Assembly: GCF_011745365.1 (NCBI RefSeq)
Contig: NW_024468909.1
Location: forward strand, 6,572,001-6,636,000
Reading direction: 5' to 3'
Length of the DNA stretch: 64,000 nt
DNA from: Cryphonectria parasitica EP155
Taxonomy: Eukaryota > Ascomycota > Sordariomycetes > Diaporthales > Cryphonectriaceae
A program made the position numbers and the translations under genes. Numbering within the stretch: the first letter of the stretch is position 1; each line of letters opens with the position of its first letter. Under the pieces are notes generated by a model. It worked only from the letters and a program-made list of their open reading frames with translations, ran no database searches and was not told the DNA's origin. This document shows, in pieces, positions 1 to 13,500 of the stretch.

Positions 1-3000
1 GAGCCTCCACAATTTATCTATATTGTTACTGTTGTTATAACGCGTCTCACTGTAGGTCTCTCAGTATATCCTCATGCCCAGACGATAATGTCATGCATTT
101 GTCTGTAAGCACGAAAGCAATGTGATATATAACCCTATTTTCGCTTCCCTTATGATGACAGCTGTCGTTGAAGCAACGTATGACCGGCTTACTACATAGA
201 AAGAAAAAAAATTGAAATATGCGATAAATTCGCAGTCTTTGACCAAGACTGGCGAGTCAGACTCCTCAATAGATGCCCAAAGTAAATTGTGGCCTCAAGT
301 TGCACTCAGTTCGAGGTCCACCAAACTCTATGCAAGTCTCGGGCCCATACATTTTGTTTACGTACCTCTCCACCTTGGCAGAGACAGAACATTGAAAAAG
401 AAGCTTTCCCACTAAAACACTATGCAATGCCCAACAGTCTCGGTGGTCCCCGAAACAGTGCTGTTTATGCATCCATCAATCCGGGTCCAGGAGAAAGGGA
501 GACCAACAGCCACCCCACCAGGTTTAAAATGTGGACCCTCGAAGGACCCCTTTTCCTTCTTTCCTTCTTTTTATTTTTATAAAGCTTCCCGGCCCACAAG
601 GGCCCTGATAAGGTGCCTGAGACTAGCCAAGCAACTGAGCCTCCCTACGCCTGGCCTATAGGATTTCGCTCTTGCTGGATCGTAGTTGTACTGTACTCCT
701 AGCCTCACACGAGGGCGCCGGTGCCCCGTTTCAAGTACACAGCCCGGCCGCCCGCTACACAGCCCTGAAAATGTATCCATCCATCAACCCATTCGCCGCT
801 GAGGGCAGGGCAAGATGGACTAGAACGGTATTTGCCTGTTGTTGCTAGGTCCAGGACGGAAGGCGGATTTTTTTGACTTTGGGCTGTTGACCTAGAGTGG
901 CCGGGGTCTTGTCTGTGCTGGGATCTCAATATTCCTGAGTATAGCATTGACAGTGGGCGAGACTCTGCCTGGTGGCTTCGGGCAATGTGGGCACGACAAG
1001 ACGTGTCTGATGTTGAGCATGTGAGATTTTGCAACCCAGTGAAATATGGCTCCGTTTTAGGATTGGGTTGATATCCTGGAATACATGTCTGACACGCTAC
1101 CATGAGGCTTGAGAAGGGGATAAAGAAGGGACGGGGCCTTATGTTCAAGTGTCTTGTGCTTCGAAAGACGTTCCTGCTGGAGGATGCTCAAATGTTCTGC
1201 AGCTCTTGTGAGAATGACATTTTTATCCCGTCGTGTTTCGTGTTTCGTCACACGAGCCGGTGTGGAAACGAATGCCCAAGGTGGTCCTGTTCTACTCCCA
1301 TCATTGTGTAATGTCTCAGCTTCAGCTGCCTGCTGTCAGAAGCTCGGTGGTCAATTCCTGACGAGTTGTGTATTTGGGGGCTCATTTGAACCTATAGTTT
1401 TGTGGCCGAGGATGGTGATATCAAGATGGGTACTCAGGGCATCCCAATTTCAAGGATGATCTCTGGCCGACTTGATAACCGGTCAATAGAAACAACATTT
1501 CAACATTTCGAGAAATGAGAGGGATGTATGCACTGGACACGGTGATGAGACACGTCGAGACGTGACGACGTATCCAGATTTCCAGCCTAGGCTCCTATAA
1601 AATCTGAATGTCGTCGGCTTTCGGGGTTATTCCTCCGTTCCAGCCCAAATTCAGACAGTCCTTCGTTGTCCAGGGAGCGATGTGAGCAGCGCAGCAAGCG
1701 GACACCCTCTCCTTCGTCGTGGGCCGCTACAAGATGCCTGTCTCCGTAAGGAACGTCGCCTGTGTAGCTGAAAACGTGTCCATGCTTTCTGACTTTTGGT
1801 AATCATAAGTCTCTCGTTGAAAGATACTGGTTTTATGCTTGAAGTACCATTTCTCTATATCGAACGCATGGCCAGTCACCTAAGGCCCCATAAAAAGGGT
1901 GGTTGGTAGTCCAAGTTGCGAAGTTGCTGAGTTTTACTCTGATCGACCGGCTAGTGTTCTCAAGACGTCCTCGGATAGCAACACTGTTCTATGAACTGGC
2001 TTGGATGGGCTATGAGACTCGGGTGAGGACTGGTGTCAGCATCGACTGGCAGCATCGTGAGTCACTTGACAACACAATCGATATGGTGGTAAGTATACAA
2101 CAATTGCTCCGAGCATGGTGCAAATCCACCTCGGACCATACGTTCGAACGAAGCGATGAGGCAGACAACACGAGTAAGAATAGCGCCTGGGATAGCAGCA
2201 TCACAAATTGTGGCCGTGGGGCACCGCTGGTGATGCAGCACAGTGAGAGTAGGACGAAGATATCATCTCTTCTTCTTAAAGTCATGAACGTTCACGAATC
2301 TTATCTGATGTTCTCGGTGAAGATGGCCCTCTTCTTCCTCATCTACATCTTGAAGGTCTTGACCTGTACGGGTATGTAGGTGCCAGCCTCCAAATCAAGT
2401 AGTGAGATCCATCTCAGGTGTCTAAACCCTGGCTCCCGATGACCTGTTTGGGTACTCATATTCTACAGCCTCAAACATAAAACAGCAAGATTGTTCCTAA
2501 GATCGCAGATCTTGTCTTGATCGGTTCCACAGCTTCTGCTCCTTCACGCCGGCCATTGGCACAATCGAGAACCTCCGGTAAGCCACCGCATTCACTCAAG
2601 CCCTGTGTGGCATTATCATCATTCAGCATGTCCTTGCAGCTGACAGTAGAGTTTCCACGGGGTCATACGTTCTCATACATTCAAGTCATTCAAATAGAGC
2701 TGTGTTTCGAGGATGAGATCTCGCAGTGTAGCCTGTCGACGCTTCGAGAGCGCGGACTCTTTCGGCTCGCGGATGTCGTCAAGAGTGCCCCATTTTAGCC
2801 TCGTCCCTTGAGACTCCCCGAGTCGTTGGCAACGTAGCCAGAGCTGGGGATAAAGGCTGAGCCTCAGGAGAAGAAGGACTGCCCTGTCTAAGGCAAACAC
2901 ATGACATGAACGGTTGGGACGGAAGAAGTTATCGAGTCGGATGACGGCATGACTTCGGGTCATAGAAGACACGGACTGTAGTCCAAGACTATGCACCGGC

Positions 3001-6000
3001 AATGTGTCCTCCCGTCCTGCTGCCCATTCCTTTGGATCTGTCGTTCACGGACATTTGCTGCTGAGCGGGCCGCGCCAGACCCCCCTCTTCTGTGCCGCCC
3101 TGAGACAACGAGGTAGCTAGGCAGAAACTGCAATAGTTATACCCCACTGATTTCTTCCTCAGAAGAAGACAAGTCTAGACGAGTCATATCAAACACTCGA
3201 AGTCATCTGCAGCCTCCGCAAACGAAAACAACACGCGCCAACGCAAAGCCAGTGGAATCGGACGTAGTTTGGCAAATGCAGTCCAGAGGAGCGTTCCCTC
3301 CTTCATGCCCGCATCATCGTGCCCTTCCCCCACCGAGACAAGCTCTCTGCCGCAGACGGCCGATGGGAGTATGTTCGACTGCCGATCAATTGTTGTCGTC
3401 CTCGATGACCACCTCCGGGACACACTCATTGCTGTAGTGTCCCAAGACTCTTCTCGAGTCGCGGTAAATGAGGAGGCAAAGAGAAGCCGCCTGAATCATC
3501 GTTGACAGAGGAGCTCACATAATACCCACGCCAGAGCCGAGTTTGTGGAGATGCTCTCAATCACGTCGCGACTCCCTGAAGCACTAATCGGTGCACACTA
3601 GCAACAGAAACATAGTGCCGTGATTTTGCGCCAGCCAGAAGTTGTGGCGATCCAGCCAATCAGCGTACAAAGAAGACATGCAAAGTAAGAGAGACAGCGA
3701 CCAGGCAAACATGAGCGCGCATGAGGTGCGTAGGATCTGTGCAAATACTAGACAGAGAGAAGGATGTGCTATCAGGGATGAATCACCTGCTTGCTCTCTT
3801 ATGTGCGTGTTTGAGAGTTGACCAAATCGTACAATCGACTCTCGCCTCTCATTTCATGAGTCTGATTTTGTTCAAGGAAGTGCGTGAGAATGGCCTGCTG
3901 TGCTTTAGTCAAAATTATGGCTTGAAGACAAGCGATGAGACAACCCCGACATGGATGGCCACCTTGAAATGTGACTGGTTACCTACAGGACACGTCAGAT
4001 CTGTAATTTTTTTTTCTCTCTTCATGATTCATGCCTGAGGAAATCGGTTGTATTCCTTGAAGGAAGCAGTTCTGACGTTGATCTCAGTCCATTCAGGATG
4101 TTGGAGAGGGGGAAGGAGCCCTTGACTTCCAGCAGGATGTTGCGCAGTGGTGAGCGAGCCAATCAAGTAGCGTGGCGGCAGAACATGCGCCTTTGACAGG
4201 TTTGGACCAACTGCATGGTTCTGCAATGAAACTGATGACTCGCAGATTTTTGATCCTAGTCTCTGACAAGTGAATGTCCAACCGCAATGGTCATCCGTTT
4301 GACTTTGAGAAGGTAGGGGACAAAATTAAGAGAGAGAGAAAAGTCACGAGTTGGGTCTTCGTGGCTGAAAGCATATAGTATCTGAAGGACGGTGCTGGCG
4401 CCAGTTTTGTTGAGCGGCCTGGTTGATGGCGACCTCTATTTGCCTGTATGTTTTTTGTCTAATTCTCGATCTTAATCTCAAGCATTAAACCATGGCTGGA
4501 CCTGGACAGTGGAAATATTGCCTTGAAATTGGCAATCAACGGGCATCAACGCCGCCAAGTCCTAAAAGGCCCACCTAGAGCGGCAGTCATTCACCCTACT
4601 AACTTAAACTTACCCATGATTGCCATGTGTTATCTCGCATGGATCGTGAAAAGGATTCAGGGCTAGGTTTTGGCCCCATGAGGGCGATCAGGCGGAGGAG
4701 GAGGAGACAGCACAGTTGGCGCACTCGCGAAGGCGACGACGACGACGACTAGGACTGAAGCTCTTTTTTTGGATTGGGGGGGGGGGGGGCGGCGGGAAGG
4801 CCTCGTCAGCTGTTGGGTGGGCAGGTTGACCACGTCTGGTTACAAATGTGGGGGTACGAGACAGAGAAAAAAGACCCTTGAGGGGGGCACAAACACCTGA
4901 CGATTGATTCTGACAGGTGATGGTGGGTGTAATGGGGCCGACCTGTCAACTAGGAAACAAAGCTTAAGGCGTCCGGTCCAGACCGGTGCCTCCGGACGCG
5001 TGGTTCCCAGACTGAATGTGACATTACCGTAATTTCAGCGCAGGCAGGCTAGCCAGCAGTGTGAGATCCTGGTACCGGTGTAGATATGCTAATCATGTCG
5101 AATAAGATATGAGAAGTCTCCAGACGGAAACTGGGTGAACAGAGAGGGTAGCATTTTGCTCATATTGTTGTTCGGGTATGAGGTATTAGCCTCCAAGGGA
5201 AGTGAGATAGCGGGGGCCGATCTTGGCAACTAAAGTCCTTGAAGCCATGGCGGCGTGTAGATAAAGAAGTAACAGCCATAAATCATTGTTTCAAGTAGAA
5301 AGTACTAGATATAGAGAAGGAGGAGGGAAAGGGAAGAAGAAAAGAAGAAAAGATAGCAACAAGCGTCTTTCAGTGGTTCCTTTTATTTCTTGCCTTTCTT
5401 TTAATCCACTCGAAGCCCTCGCCATGCGCGCGGCAGGAGGTGGCAGAACCCACCAAAGCTTCGGTGATGCAGAGGGGGCACAGAGATCCAGGGGGGGACA
5501 TGGGCAGCCACTGCATGTCATTCTAGTTAGTGGTTGTCAGGGGCCCTTCTCCATCCCCACCCTAAACCGGCGCGGGCACCGGCGCAGGACACGCGTGCAC
5601 AGGGAGAGGGGAGGGACCCATCAGCACCTATTTAGCAGTAGGATGGTGGCACATATTCTAGGACCATTAGAGTAGAGTACCAGACGCACTCGGCCCCCCT
5701 GCTGCGGCCTACTGCCTCCCTAAAATATGTAGTAGCATGGAGAGTAGGAACGTTACCTTGCTGCACTGCACCTCGCCCGTCTCTTCCTTCTAAAAGACCC
5801 ACCAAAACCTTCAAACGCAAACCACTGAGCCTTCGTCATCGCCTTGCGTTTCCATTCTCTCCCTTCACTACCCTCTCGTCCTCTCGTCCTACTGCTGCAG
5901 CTTCAACCAGAAACACCCGCTCTCCTCCATACGATCATGCAGTGACCATAAGGCTGAGTGAGCTCCACACGCGGCTCGACAACATCTGCCTGCTCCTTTT

Positions 6001-6236
6001 TTCCCTCTTCCTTTATTCCCAATAATATTTAATACCTCTCTGGAGACGACCCTCTCAGTCTGCTCTCCTCACTTTCCTCGGTTTCCACAATTCCACGCTC
6101 GCCAGTATCACGCCCACACTCGCTTATAATTCTAGGGCTGCTGCGCGGGGCTTTGTGGTAGGCTTGGATTCTCCAGAGAAGACCATCCAGCTCAGTGTTT
6201 TTGCTTCCCAACTGCTTGTTGCACACACAAACTACG
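1..6236. other. gene-poor region and upstream leader of the kinase gene
   Basis: No convincing gene. Open frames here are short (up to 158 codons), overlap on both strands and carry no family motif. A TATA-like CCTATAAAATC occurs near 1594. A run of 14 G lies near 4778-4791. From about 5850 to 6240 the plus strand is rich in C and T, as in fungal promoters and leaders, and the last part is probably the first non-coding exon of the kinase mRNA. A degenerate or lineage-specific gene cannot be excluded around 1900-2400. Confidence 0.5.
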
Positions 6237-6529
6237 GTAAGTTTCCCTCGGGACCCAGAACCACCCGCAACAACAACACAACAACACAACAACACCCACA
6301 ACATCCACCATGATGCATGGACGCACATGAGAATGCGCTCAATAGGCATACCATGCGCCCAATTCCCGCCAATGAACCATGGCACATGGAGACGGGCCCT
6401 TGTTTGCCTTTATTTTGCGACTCGGGCTTGCCGCCAGAGTTGATTGCAGCCAATCTTGTTCCGCGACTCACTGCATAATGTTGGGCAACACACCTTGCTA
6501 TCGGTCTCTGCATTCTGACGACCATACAG
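6237..6529 (+). other. probable 5'UTR intron of the kinase gene
   Basis: The donor TACG|GTAAGT at 6237 is a strong fungal splice site. The branch-like TTCTGACG at 6513-6520 precedes the acceptor CATACAG ending at 6529. The intron would be 293 nt, longer than coding introns in this window but usual for fungal 5'UTR introns. It would remove several upstream ATGs from the leader of the kinase starting at 6650. Confidence 0.5.
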
Positions 6530-6649
6530 ACAGATAGATACCTTCTGTGTGCGAGGATCCCCCCTCCACCTACTCGACTCGTCTTTTTGTTTCTCTCCCT
6601 CCCCTCTACGGTGACCTGACGGAGCCGCGGCGCCGTCGGTATCCAGATC

Positions 6650-7555
6650 ATGTCTGCTCGACCTTCAGAGGCCAAATCCCTGCAACACCCAGACACCAGA
6701 GCCGCAGGTTCTATGCAGAGTCGCATTCATGCCGGCAGAACTTCCGAGTCCCTGAGCGCGGGTCCTGCGACAGACGCCCTACACGATTTCAACCTTCGAA
6801 ACAGCCGCACCGTCGCCATGAACGCCACCCTCGAACCTCCACGATCCCCCTCGGGCCCCGATGCGCTGCCCTCGTCCCTGACGGCAGCTTTTCTTTCTTA
6901 CTCTCCTCAGCGTTATGACAGCAGCCACGACCAATCCATGAGCGTCTCCCCCCCAACACCCATCGTGAACCTGCCGCCGGGAGACTCGACCCCACAGCGC
7001 GTCGACTCGGGCTACGAAGAACACCACGACCACTACAAGTCGCCTTCTTTCCGCCCCAGCAACCCTCTTCAAATTCCTACCGACTCTTTATATATCCAGC
7101 ACTCGGCCCTGTCGCCTATCGCAGACGGATCCCACACCACCTTGAACGCAGACGGTCTCCAAGACTCGCATAGGTCCTCCAACCTACCCCTGTCTCGCAA
7201 GTCCTCTGCTCCCAGCCTGAAGCCCCTCTCTCGGACGCCCAGCATCAAGTCCGCCGCATTTGGCCTCGGCTTTGGCTCTGCGGCCAGCTCACGAGTCCCG
7301 AGCCCCATCATCACCGCCATGGGGGATGTGACCCCTCTGCCGTCACCACTGCTCTCCGGCGACTCCCCAGGTCCATGGAAGCGGCTCCACGGTCGCCCAC
7401 CCTCGAGGGATGCATCATCCCAGCAGCTGCCTACCATTATGTCGGAATCGGTTCTGGTTACGAGCAATGGCGAGTCAATTGCCTCGGCTGTGGCAAACCA
7501 GTCAAAAAGAAAGAGCTTAGCAAAGCCAAGCGATGCACCTGGAGAGGACAGCGGT

Positions 7556-7599
<44 letters not shown>

Positions 7600-8983
7600 C
7601 AACAACAACAAAAATGGCCATGCCGACAAGCAAGCACCCAAGACCAAAATACACACACGAAACAGGAGCATCAGCGAATATCGCCCGGACCATGTTAACG
7701 TTCCCAAGCGTATGGTCACGGTATCAGGGACCCGTCCCGGCACCCACAATCATGCTTCCCTCCGACGAGAGCCACACCTGTCAGAATCCCGAGGACTGAC
7801 CCCGATAGAGAAACCACCCAGCCCGCCACCGAGCGAATCATCGGTGACGGCGAGTGACTCGAGCAGCTTAGCCAACAAGCTGAACCCCAAATACGAATAC
7901 TTTGAGGCCCGAGATCGGAAGGACGGCAAGCTCCGTAGATGGAGGGCGCTCAAATCTTTGGGACAGGGTACCTTCAGCCGCGTAGTACTGGCTACCAGCC
8001 ATGTATCCGCGTCAGAGGACGAGATCGAGGCAGAGCACAGTATGGTCGACAACGGCCTCCTCACACCAGAGCCTGCATCGAGTCTCGACCGAAAAGCGCT
8101 GGTTGCGGTCAAGATCTGTGAACATGGCCCCAAGGGTGGCGCCTCGGAAGAGCGGGTGGAAATGAGCCTGAAACGAGAGTTGGAGATCATGCAGAGTGTA
8201 CATCACCCGTCTCTGGTAGATCTGATGGCCTGGAACATCGAGCCGACGCGCGCCATCCTGGTCCTCACATTCTGCCCAGGCGGTGATCTCTTCGACGTGG
8301 CTACCGCACACTCCAACTTGCTTGTGCCCTCACTACTCCGCAGGGTCTTTGCGGAGCTTGTTGGTGCAGTGCAGTACCTTCACGAACGCCACATCGTGCA
8401 TCGAGATATCAAGCTGGAGAATGTTCTCGTCAACCTCACCCCCCAGGAGCTTGCAGACCGCAGCATCGATTGGCAGACATATCCTTACAGCGTGACGACC
8501 TTGACGGACCTTGGTCTGTCCCGCCGCGTCGCCGACGACGAGAAGTTGACAACCCGTTGCGGCAGCGAGGACTACGCGGCGCCTGAGCTGATCATGGGTC
8601 TGGAGTACAATGGCCATGCCACGGACGCCTGGTCTGTCGGCGTGTTACTCTACGCCCTGCTTGAGAGCAGGTTACCCTTTGACCCACCCCCAGGGATGAG
8701 CGATGCGCTCCGCATGCGAAGCCGAACGAGTCACCGGATCGCACGTGTGGAGTGGCAATGGGTCAAGTTCGCCGGAGATGACGGAGATCACGAGGGCGAT
8801 GCCAAGAAGTTTGAGGCTGCAGGCATGCTTGGTGCGATGGAGGTCACAGAAGGTCTGCTCAAACGGGCCAGAAGCCGATGGCCCCTCGAGAAAGTCGCAG
8901 GAACTGAGTGGGTCAAGGGTGGCATCGCCGTCGAGGGAGGTTTGAAGTTCCGTGAGGCGGACGAGGGACAGGAGGTTATATGA
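6650..8983 (+). CDS. serine/threonine protein kinase with DLG instead of DFG
   Basis: Single-exon 777-aa protein. Residues 1 to about 420 are Ser/Pro-rich and probably disordered, with a poly-Ser then poly-Asn tract encoded by AGC and AAC repeats near 7553-7611. The kinase domain runs from about residue 430 to 690. It has a Gly loop GQGTFSRVV, the beta3 lysine in VAVKI (K488), the catalytic HRD at 584-586 in HRDIKLEN, a metal site reading DLG at 620-622, APE as AAPEL, and DAWSVGVLLYALL. All catalytic residues are therefore present, and the only change is Phe to Leu in DFG. A tail of about 90 residues follows. The closest subfamily is not clear; the long disordered N-terminus recalls fungal nutrient- or stress-signalling kinases. 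The ATG at 6650 follows a leader with a probable intron. The phosphorylation role is inferred from family motifs; the substrate is unknown. Confidence 0.9.
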
Positions 8984-9773
8984 CAGGACGCAGAGGAAGA
9001 GCAACCATGTTTTCGATTAGAGAGAAGCTCTGTGTTCTGGACAGGCTTGGGTTCCAAGGTTGGAATGCCCATCGCCAAGGGCTGACGGCGTAATGCTTAG
9101 ACGGGAGGCCTGGGGTTTTTTTTTTCTGATTCAGACACAATCCACGCGAAATCGAAATCCAACGACAGCATGAAGAATCGGGTCGGACAGACAAGGAGCA
9201 AGGTTTAAAAGGGACGGCCGGCGTCTGGCAGCGAGGATGATTGGGGCACTGCCTTCACCACTTTCGTTCCCACAAAGACACATTTGTTTAGATTGATGTT
9301 TTTATCTCTCTTTGAACTAGAGGACCGAAGACAATATTCGGAATAAGGCCAGCTCTACACTCAGACGAGATTTTCAATAAATGGCCCGACTCTACGTTCT
9401 TTTTGCATTCACAGCCTCTGTTTTTGTGGAGTGTGCTGAGGCTGGAGATAGGTGTTCTGTTTGAAGGGAGACAAGAATCTTGTCATTTGGGTGTGTGGGT
9501 GCAGCGGTGGCGTTCAAAATTGACGTAATCGAGTCCCACGTTCTTGTGTTTATTGGAGATATCATCAAACAAGTGAAGCCTCGAGTGAGTTGTCAATAAT
9601 GTTTGTGTTAACAGAAGCCCGTGTACATACCTGTCTTGCGGTGGAGCGGACAGGGTTTTTCCAGACGATGCACTTTTGCGTCTCTTTCACATTCAAACAC
9701 ACAATCACCCATTATTCCACCATTCCACTGCATCAGGCAGATGTATGATGAACCTCTCCAGCGCCCCCCTGTA
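8984..9773. other. intergenic, 3' region of kinase gene
   Basis: No gene seen. It begins with the kinase 3'UTR. A poly-T run occurs at about 9117-9126, and AATAAA-like motifs are near 9376 (CAATAAAT). The rest is unremarkable. Confidence 0.5.
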
Positions 9774-9956
9774 CTAGCCAGCCTGTTCCTCCTCATCCTC
9801 TCGGCTGCGGCCACCCCGGCGTTGTTGGCTTCTCACCCTCATTCGGTCTGCCCAGTCCGCCCAGTACACGCGATAGAGGAAGAGGCCGAGGGCGAGGAGC
9901 ATTATGAGGCAGAGGGCGAGTACCGCCACTAGGGTTGTCGTTGAGGAGGAACCCAT
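9774..9956 (-). CDS. small single-pass membrane protein, hypothetical
   Basis: A 60-codon frame starting at ATG 9956. After a short polar start (MGSSSTT) comes one hydrophobic helix of about 21 residues (LVAVLALCLIMLLALGLFLYR). A basic/aromatic stretch (YWADWADRMRVRSQQRR) and an acidic end follow. The layout of one helix followed by positive residues is what a real small membrane protein would show, with the charged tail in the cytosol. No family is recognised. It lies alone between two kinase genes on opposite strands. A chance hydrophobic frame is possible because hydrophobic codons are T-rich, and there is no splice or transcript evidence. Confidence 0.4.
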   Translation of the reverse strand: MGSSSTTTLVAVLALCLIMLLALGLFLYRVYWADWADRMRVRSQQRRGGRSREDEEEQAG

Positions 9957-10535
9957 GTTGTTGTTGGTTCTGGTGGCAGGAACGAGATATTGGCGCCTGT
10001 GTGTGTGTATGAGCGAGAGAGAGTATGATTTGCTGCCAAGCTCGTGTCGTGTCCTTAAAACAGCCCAAGATGTCCTGGCTTTGCGGTTTTGGTTACGCTT
10101 TGTAGTGACGAATGAGGAAATTAAGTCTTATGTATGTTTAATCCGTATATAGAATTAGGAAAAACATTCCGAGGGAAAGAAAAGGTCTAAGAAGGGATCA
10201 AATGTAGAAGCCGGAGAGGTTGATGTTTGATCCGGTGTGCTTCGTGCTTGCAGATGATATACTATCAAACATATGATCCTCGTTGCGGTCAGAGCTCGCA
10301 AACAATGCCACCACTCGGCTAGGAGGTTCCAAATTGGTTTGCTTGTCTCATTTGCTCTACACGTGGGCTTCCCATAATTACGCAGCATATTTGTCTGCGA
10401 ATTAGATACATCTTCACAAGATCCGCAATAGTCATCTTGACCTCGTCAAGTTCCTGATGAACAGTATGCTGATTGTGATTGTTTGCTGGAAGCACGTTGG
10501 CCCTCAACTTTGTAGCAGGAAACACACTGGACGTT
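9957..10535. other. intergenic
   Basis: No gene seen. The region holds the possible promoter of the small membrane ORF and the 3' flank of the kinase-propeller gene, whose stop codon is at 10536. Confidence 0.5.
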
Positions 10536-13500
10536 CTAAGTGATCACCTCGACCTTGCCTTTCCTATGAGACACAACCACTGCACTTTGGCCATCAGCAT
10601 CATTACACGACATGACACTCATCTTGACTATCGTGTTCACATCGTGAGCATCAGGCGGTTCTTTGAGATCTGCTAGGGCTCTTTGCAGCCGGAAGTCGAT
10701 GCTATCTCTCGGTCGGATCTCGTGCTGAAAAATCTGGGCCTTCCTCCGCAGATGGCGCCTGCCGCCCTGCAGGGTGACAATTGAGCCATACAAAGCACAA
10801 GCTGCGACGATATCTGATCCTTCTGGAGGTTCTGTGGCGGGTTGTGGCGTCCAGCCTGGCCCAGGGGAATGTTTCCCCAGTAAATGCTTTCGGCGGTCCT
10901 CATCGACGCATCCTAGGAACAGCTTTCGTCCGGCAGAAATGATGCACTCGTGTTGGTTTTGGGAGGGAAGGGCTATGACCCGAACCCTTTGTCCAGAAAA
11001 GTGATTCTGCTTTTGTGTTAATAGCAAAGTAATGGACCATATTGTGTGTGAGAGAGACCAGATGACGAACCTTGAATTGCCTCTGGCAGAGCTGGACTGC
11101 CCTATGCGGATCTTTTGAGATCTCATATACAATGAGCAAACCGTTTATATCTTTATTGGCCCAGGCGTATAACCTTGAGCCAGCGTCATCGAAGTCAATG
11201 TCAACAAACTTGGTGATCAAGCCTGTCTTCGGCAGTGGAATCGACACTTTGGGTAAAGGGTCGCTGTTCCTACAGACTAGTGAATAAATCTGTTTCAGGT
11301 TGCTTCAGATCATAATGATACGGACCTTGTATCGAAAATGCTGATGACATTGCCTTTGAACAAAGCCACGTAGCCTTCTCTCGAGACTGCAAGCCGCTTG
11401 GCGTAGTCGAAATATATTGAGACATCAACGAGATCTAATAGCAAACGCCCAGTCAAAGATGATGGGCTTTCTGTGGATACGTTATAGACCCTCAGCTTCA
11501 TTTTGTCAGCCCCCGTTGTTCAATTGAGTTCCAAGTAGATGTTGGTGTAGATCATGGTCTTGGTCGCACTTACTACTGGCGTGTTCTTGACAAGACCCCA
11601 TATTGCGGCGTATGGAGTAGCAACCCGGATGCCCATCCACTTGCAATTCTCCACATGCAGAGGAATTTTCACACGTGCTTGCTGCTCGCTTGGTGAATTT
11701 CTAGAGACAGTAAGATCGACAACCTCTATGTTCTGCCCCGTCAGATAGATCAGCTTGTTTCCTTCAACATCGTGAGCAACTGGCGGAGCGCTGAAAGACA
11801 ATGTCAGCACGTTGGTGGACCCGGAGAGGCTCAGTATGCTAGTCGAATACGGCTGGTTACTTGATATGGAGGACAAATCCTTCGTATCTTGATTTGTCCC
11901 CGAGGAGTCGCTGGTGACAGCGGCGGTCATGGGCTCTCCTAGTGCATATGATGTCGAGATCCGGACTGGCTCCTCGTAAAAGTCCTCATGAACCGGAACT
12001 GACATAGCTGAAACATCGCTGGCTCTTCTAGGAGCGGGGTTACTGAAATGCAGGTGCGCTTGCCCATGTGCCGTTGAGTGTTCGATCAGCTTAGGAAGCC
12101 AGTACTTGGCAAGGGTCCTGGCTTCAGGCCTCTTATAAGGGTCGACTTCGAGAATATGCCTCACACACTCTGCCCAGCATTTGAAACATGGATGATCTGA
12201 GGTCGACGAAGCTGCGTAGCTGTTGAACTCGTTTAACCATTCGTGTACCTCATGCCGGAGACTACAAGGGACTGGGACCGAGGGATTCGGAGGATATCTA
12301 GGCCGTAAGGTATAAAAGAGGTCATTCTCGTAATAATCCTGCGAGCCACCACGTGTGCGAAGAAATCGACGCTGACGCAGCTCGTCGACGCCTCTGGACC
12401 CCCTGAAAGCATAGGCTAATACTTCTGCAAAAATTGTGCCGTAGGACCATATGTCGATCGATCGCCCACCGCGGTCAGTTGGAATAGCGACGGGGCACTC
12501 GATCTCTGGCGGCTGGTATGTGGATGGCTGCTGTTTTGAGATAGTCACAATTGTCTTTCCCATAGCCTTCAAGCGCAAGTCTCCGACGGCAGAAATCTTT
12601 GTGTCTTGATGTTGAAAGGGCTGTGTGGGCTTGGCTTGCAAGACTGAAATCCCAAAGTCGCAAATTTTCCATTTGCCGACCATCCCCCCTGGCTCATCGA
12701 ATATGAGGATATTTGGGGGCTTGAGGTCCAGATGCGCGCAGAAAACCTTGAACTCGTTGTCCTTTGTGGTGAACCCTTTGTGGAGGAATCTCAAGGCTTT
12801 GGCCAATTGATTGCACTGTTCGAGCAGTGCCGAGGCGAGTCCTTGAGGATCTTCCGCCATCCGGGGAAATTTCTCCTTGATGTTGTAGACTGGATGCTTT
12901 TCGTTGTTGTAAACAAAGTCCCCATCACGGAGAAAGAGAGAGAGGTCCCCCAAGGTTGCATAGGGTAGGATGATGCTGTAACAAGCGCCGGCCTCTGACT
13001 TCTGCTCTATGATAGCATCATGGATAGCAATGCTCGGACTTCGTGTTAGGCTCTGCTTCAGGAATACCATGTTGTTCACTTCGTCTACTACACGCTGACT
13101 GGCAGAGAACGACTTCACAACGACCAATGGTGGTGATTGCTGCAGAGCTTCAGCATGACAGGCACACGCATTTTCTGCTATAGGAATTTTGCGACGAACC
13201 GGTTTCCACTCTGTGCCAGCTTTTCCGAAACTGGCATATTCCTGAGGAATCTGGTATAACTTTTGTCTGGCATTAGAAAAATATGGATAATCGAGACATG
13301 CGAACAATATCTGGTCCTGGACACTCACTCGCACTGTCCCCGATCCCAAGTCATTCGTAGAAGGAGAGTCTCCGTGTGCAGGCAGAGTCGGGTGCGTGGT
13401 GTTGGGGTTCTCAAAAGGCAAGGGTCGATGCCAGTCGACCTTCTGAATCTCCCACCCGTCGGGATCAAGTGTTACAGTCGCCGGTCTGAACATGTACTGC

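Noticed and set aside
1903..2379. 158-codon plus frame
   Set aside because: No family motif, ordinary chance length for this composition, and no supporting splice sites or promoter.
7069..7749. 226-codon minus frame with poly-Leu
   Set aside because: Antisense of the kinase; the poly-Leu is the reverse strand of the AGC/AAC repeat.
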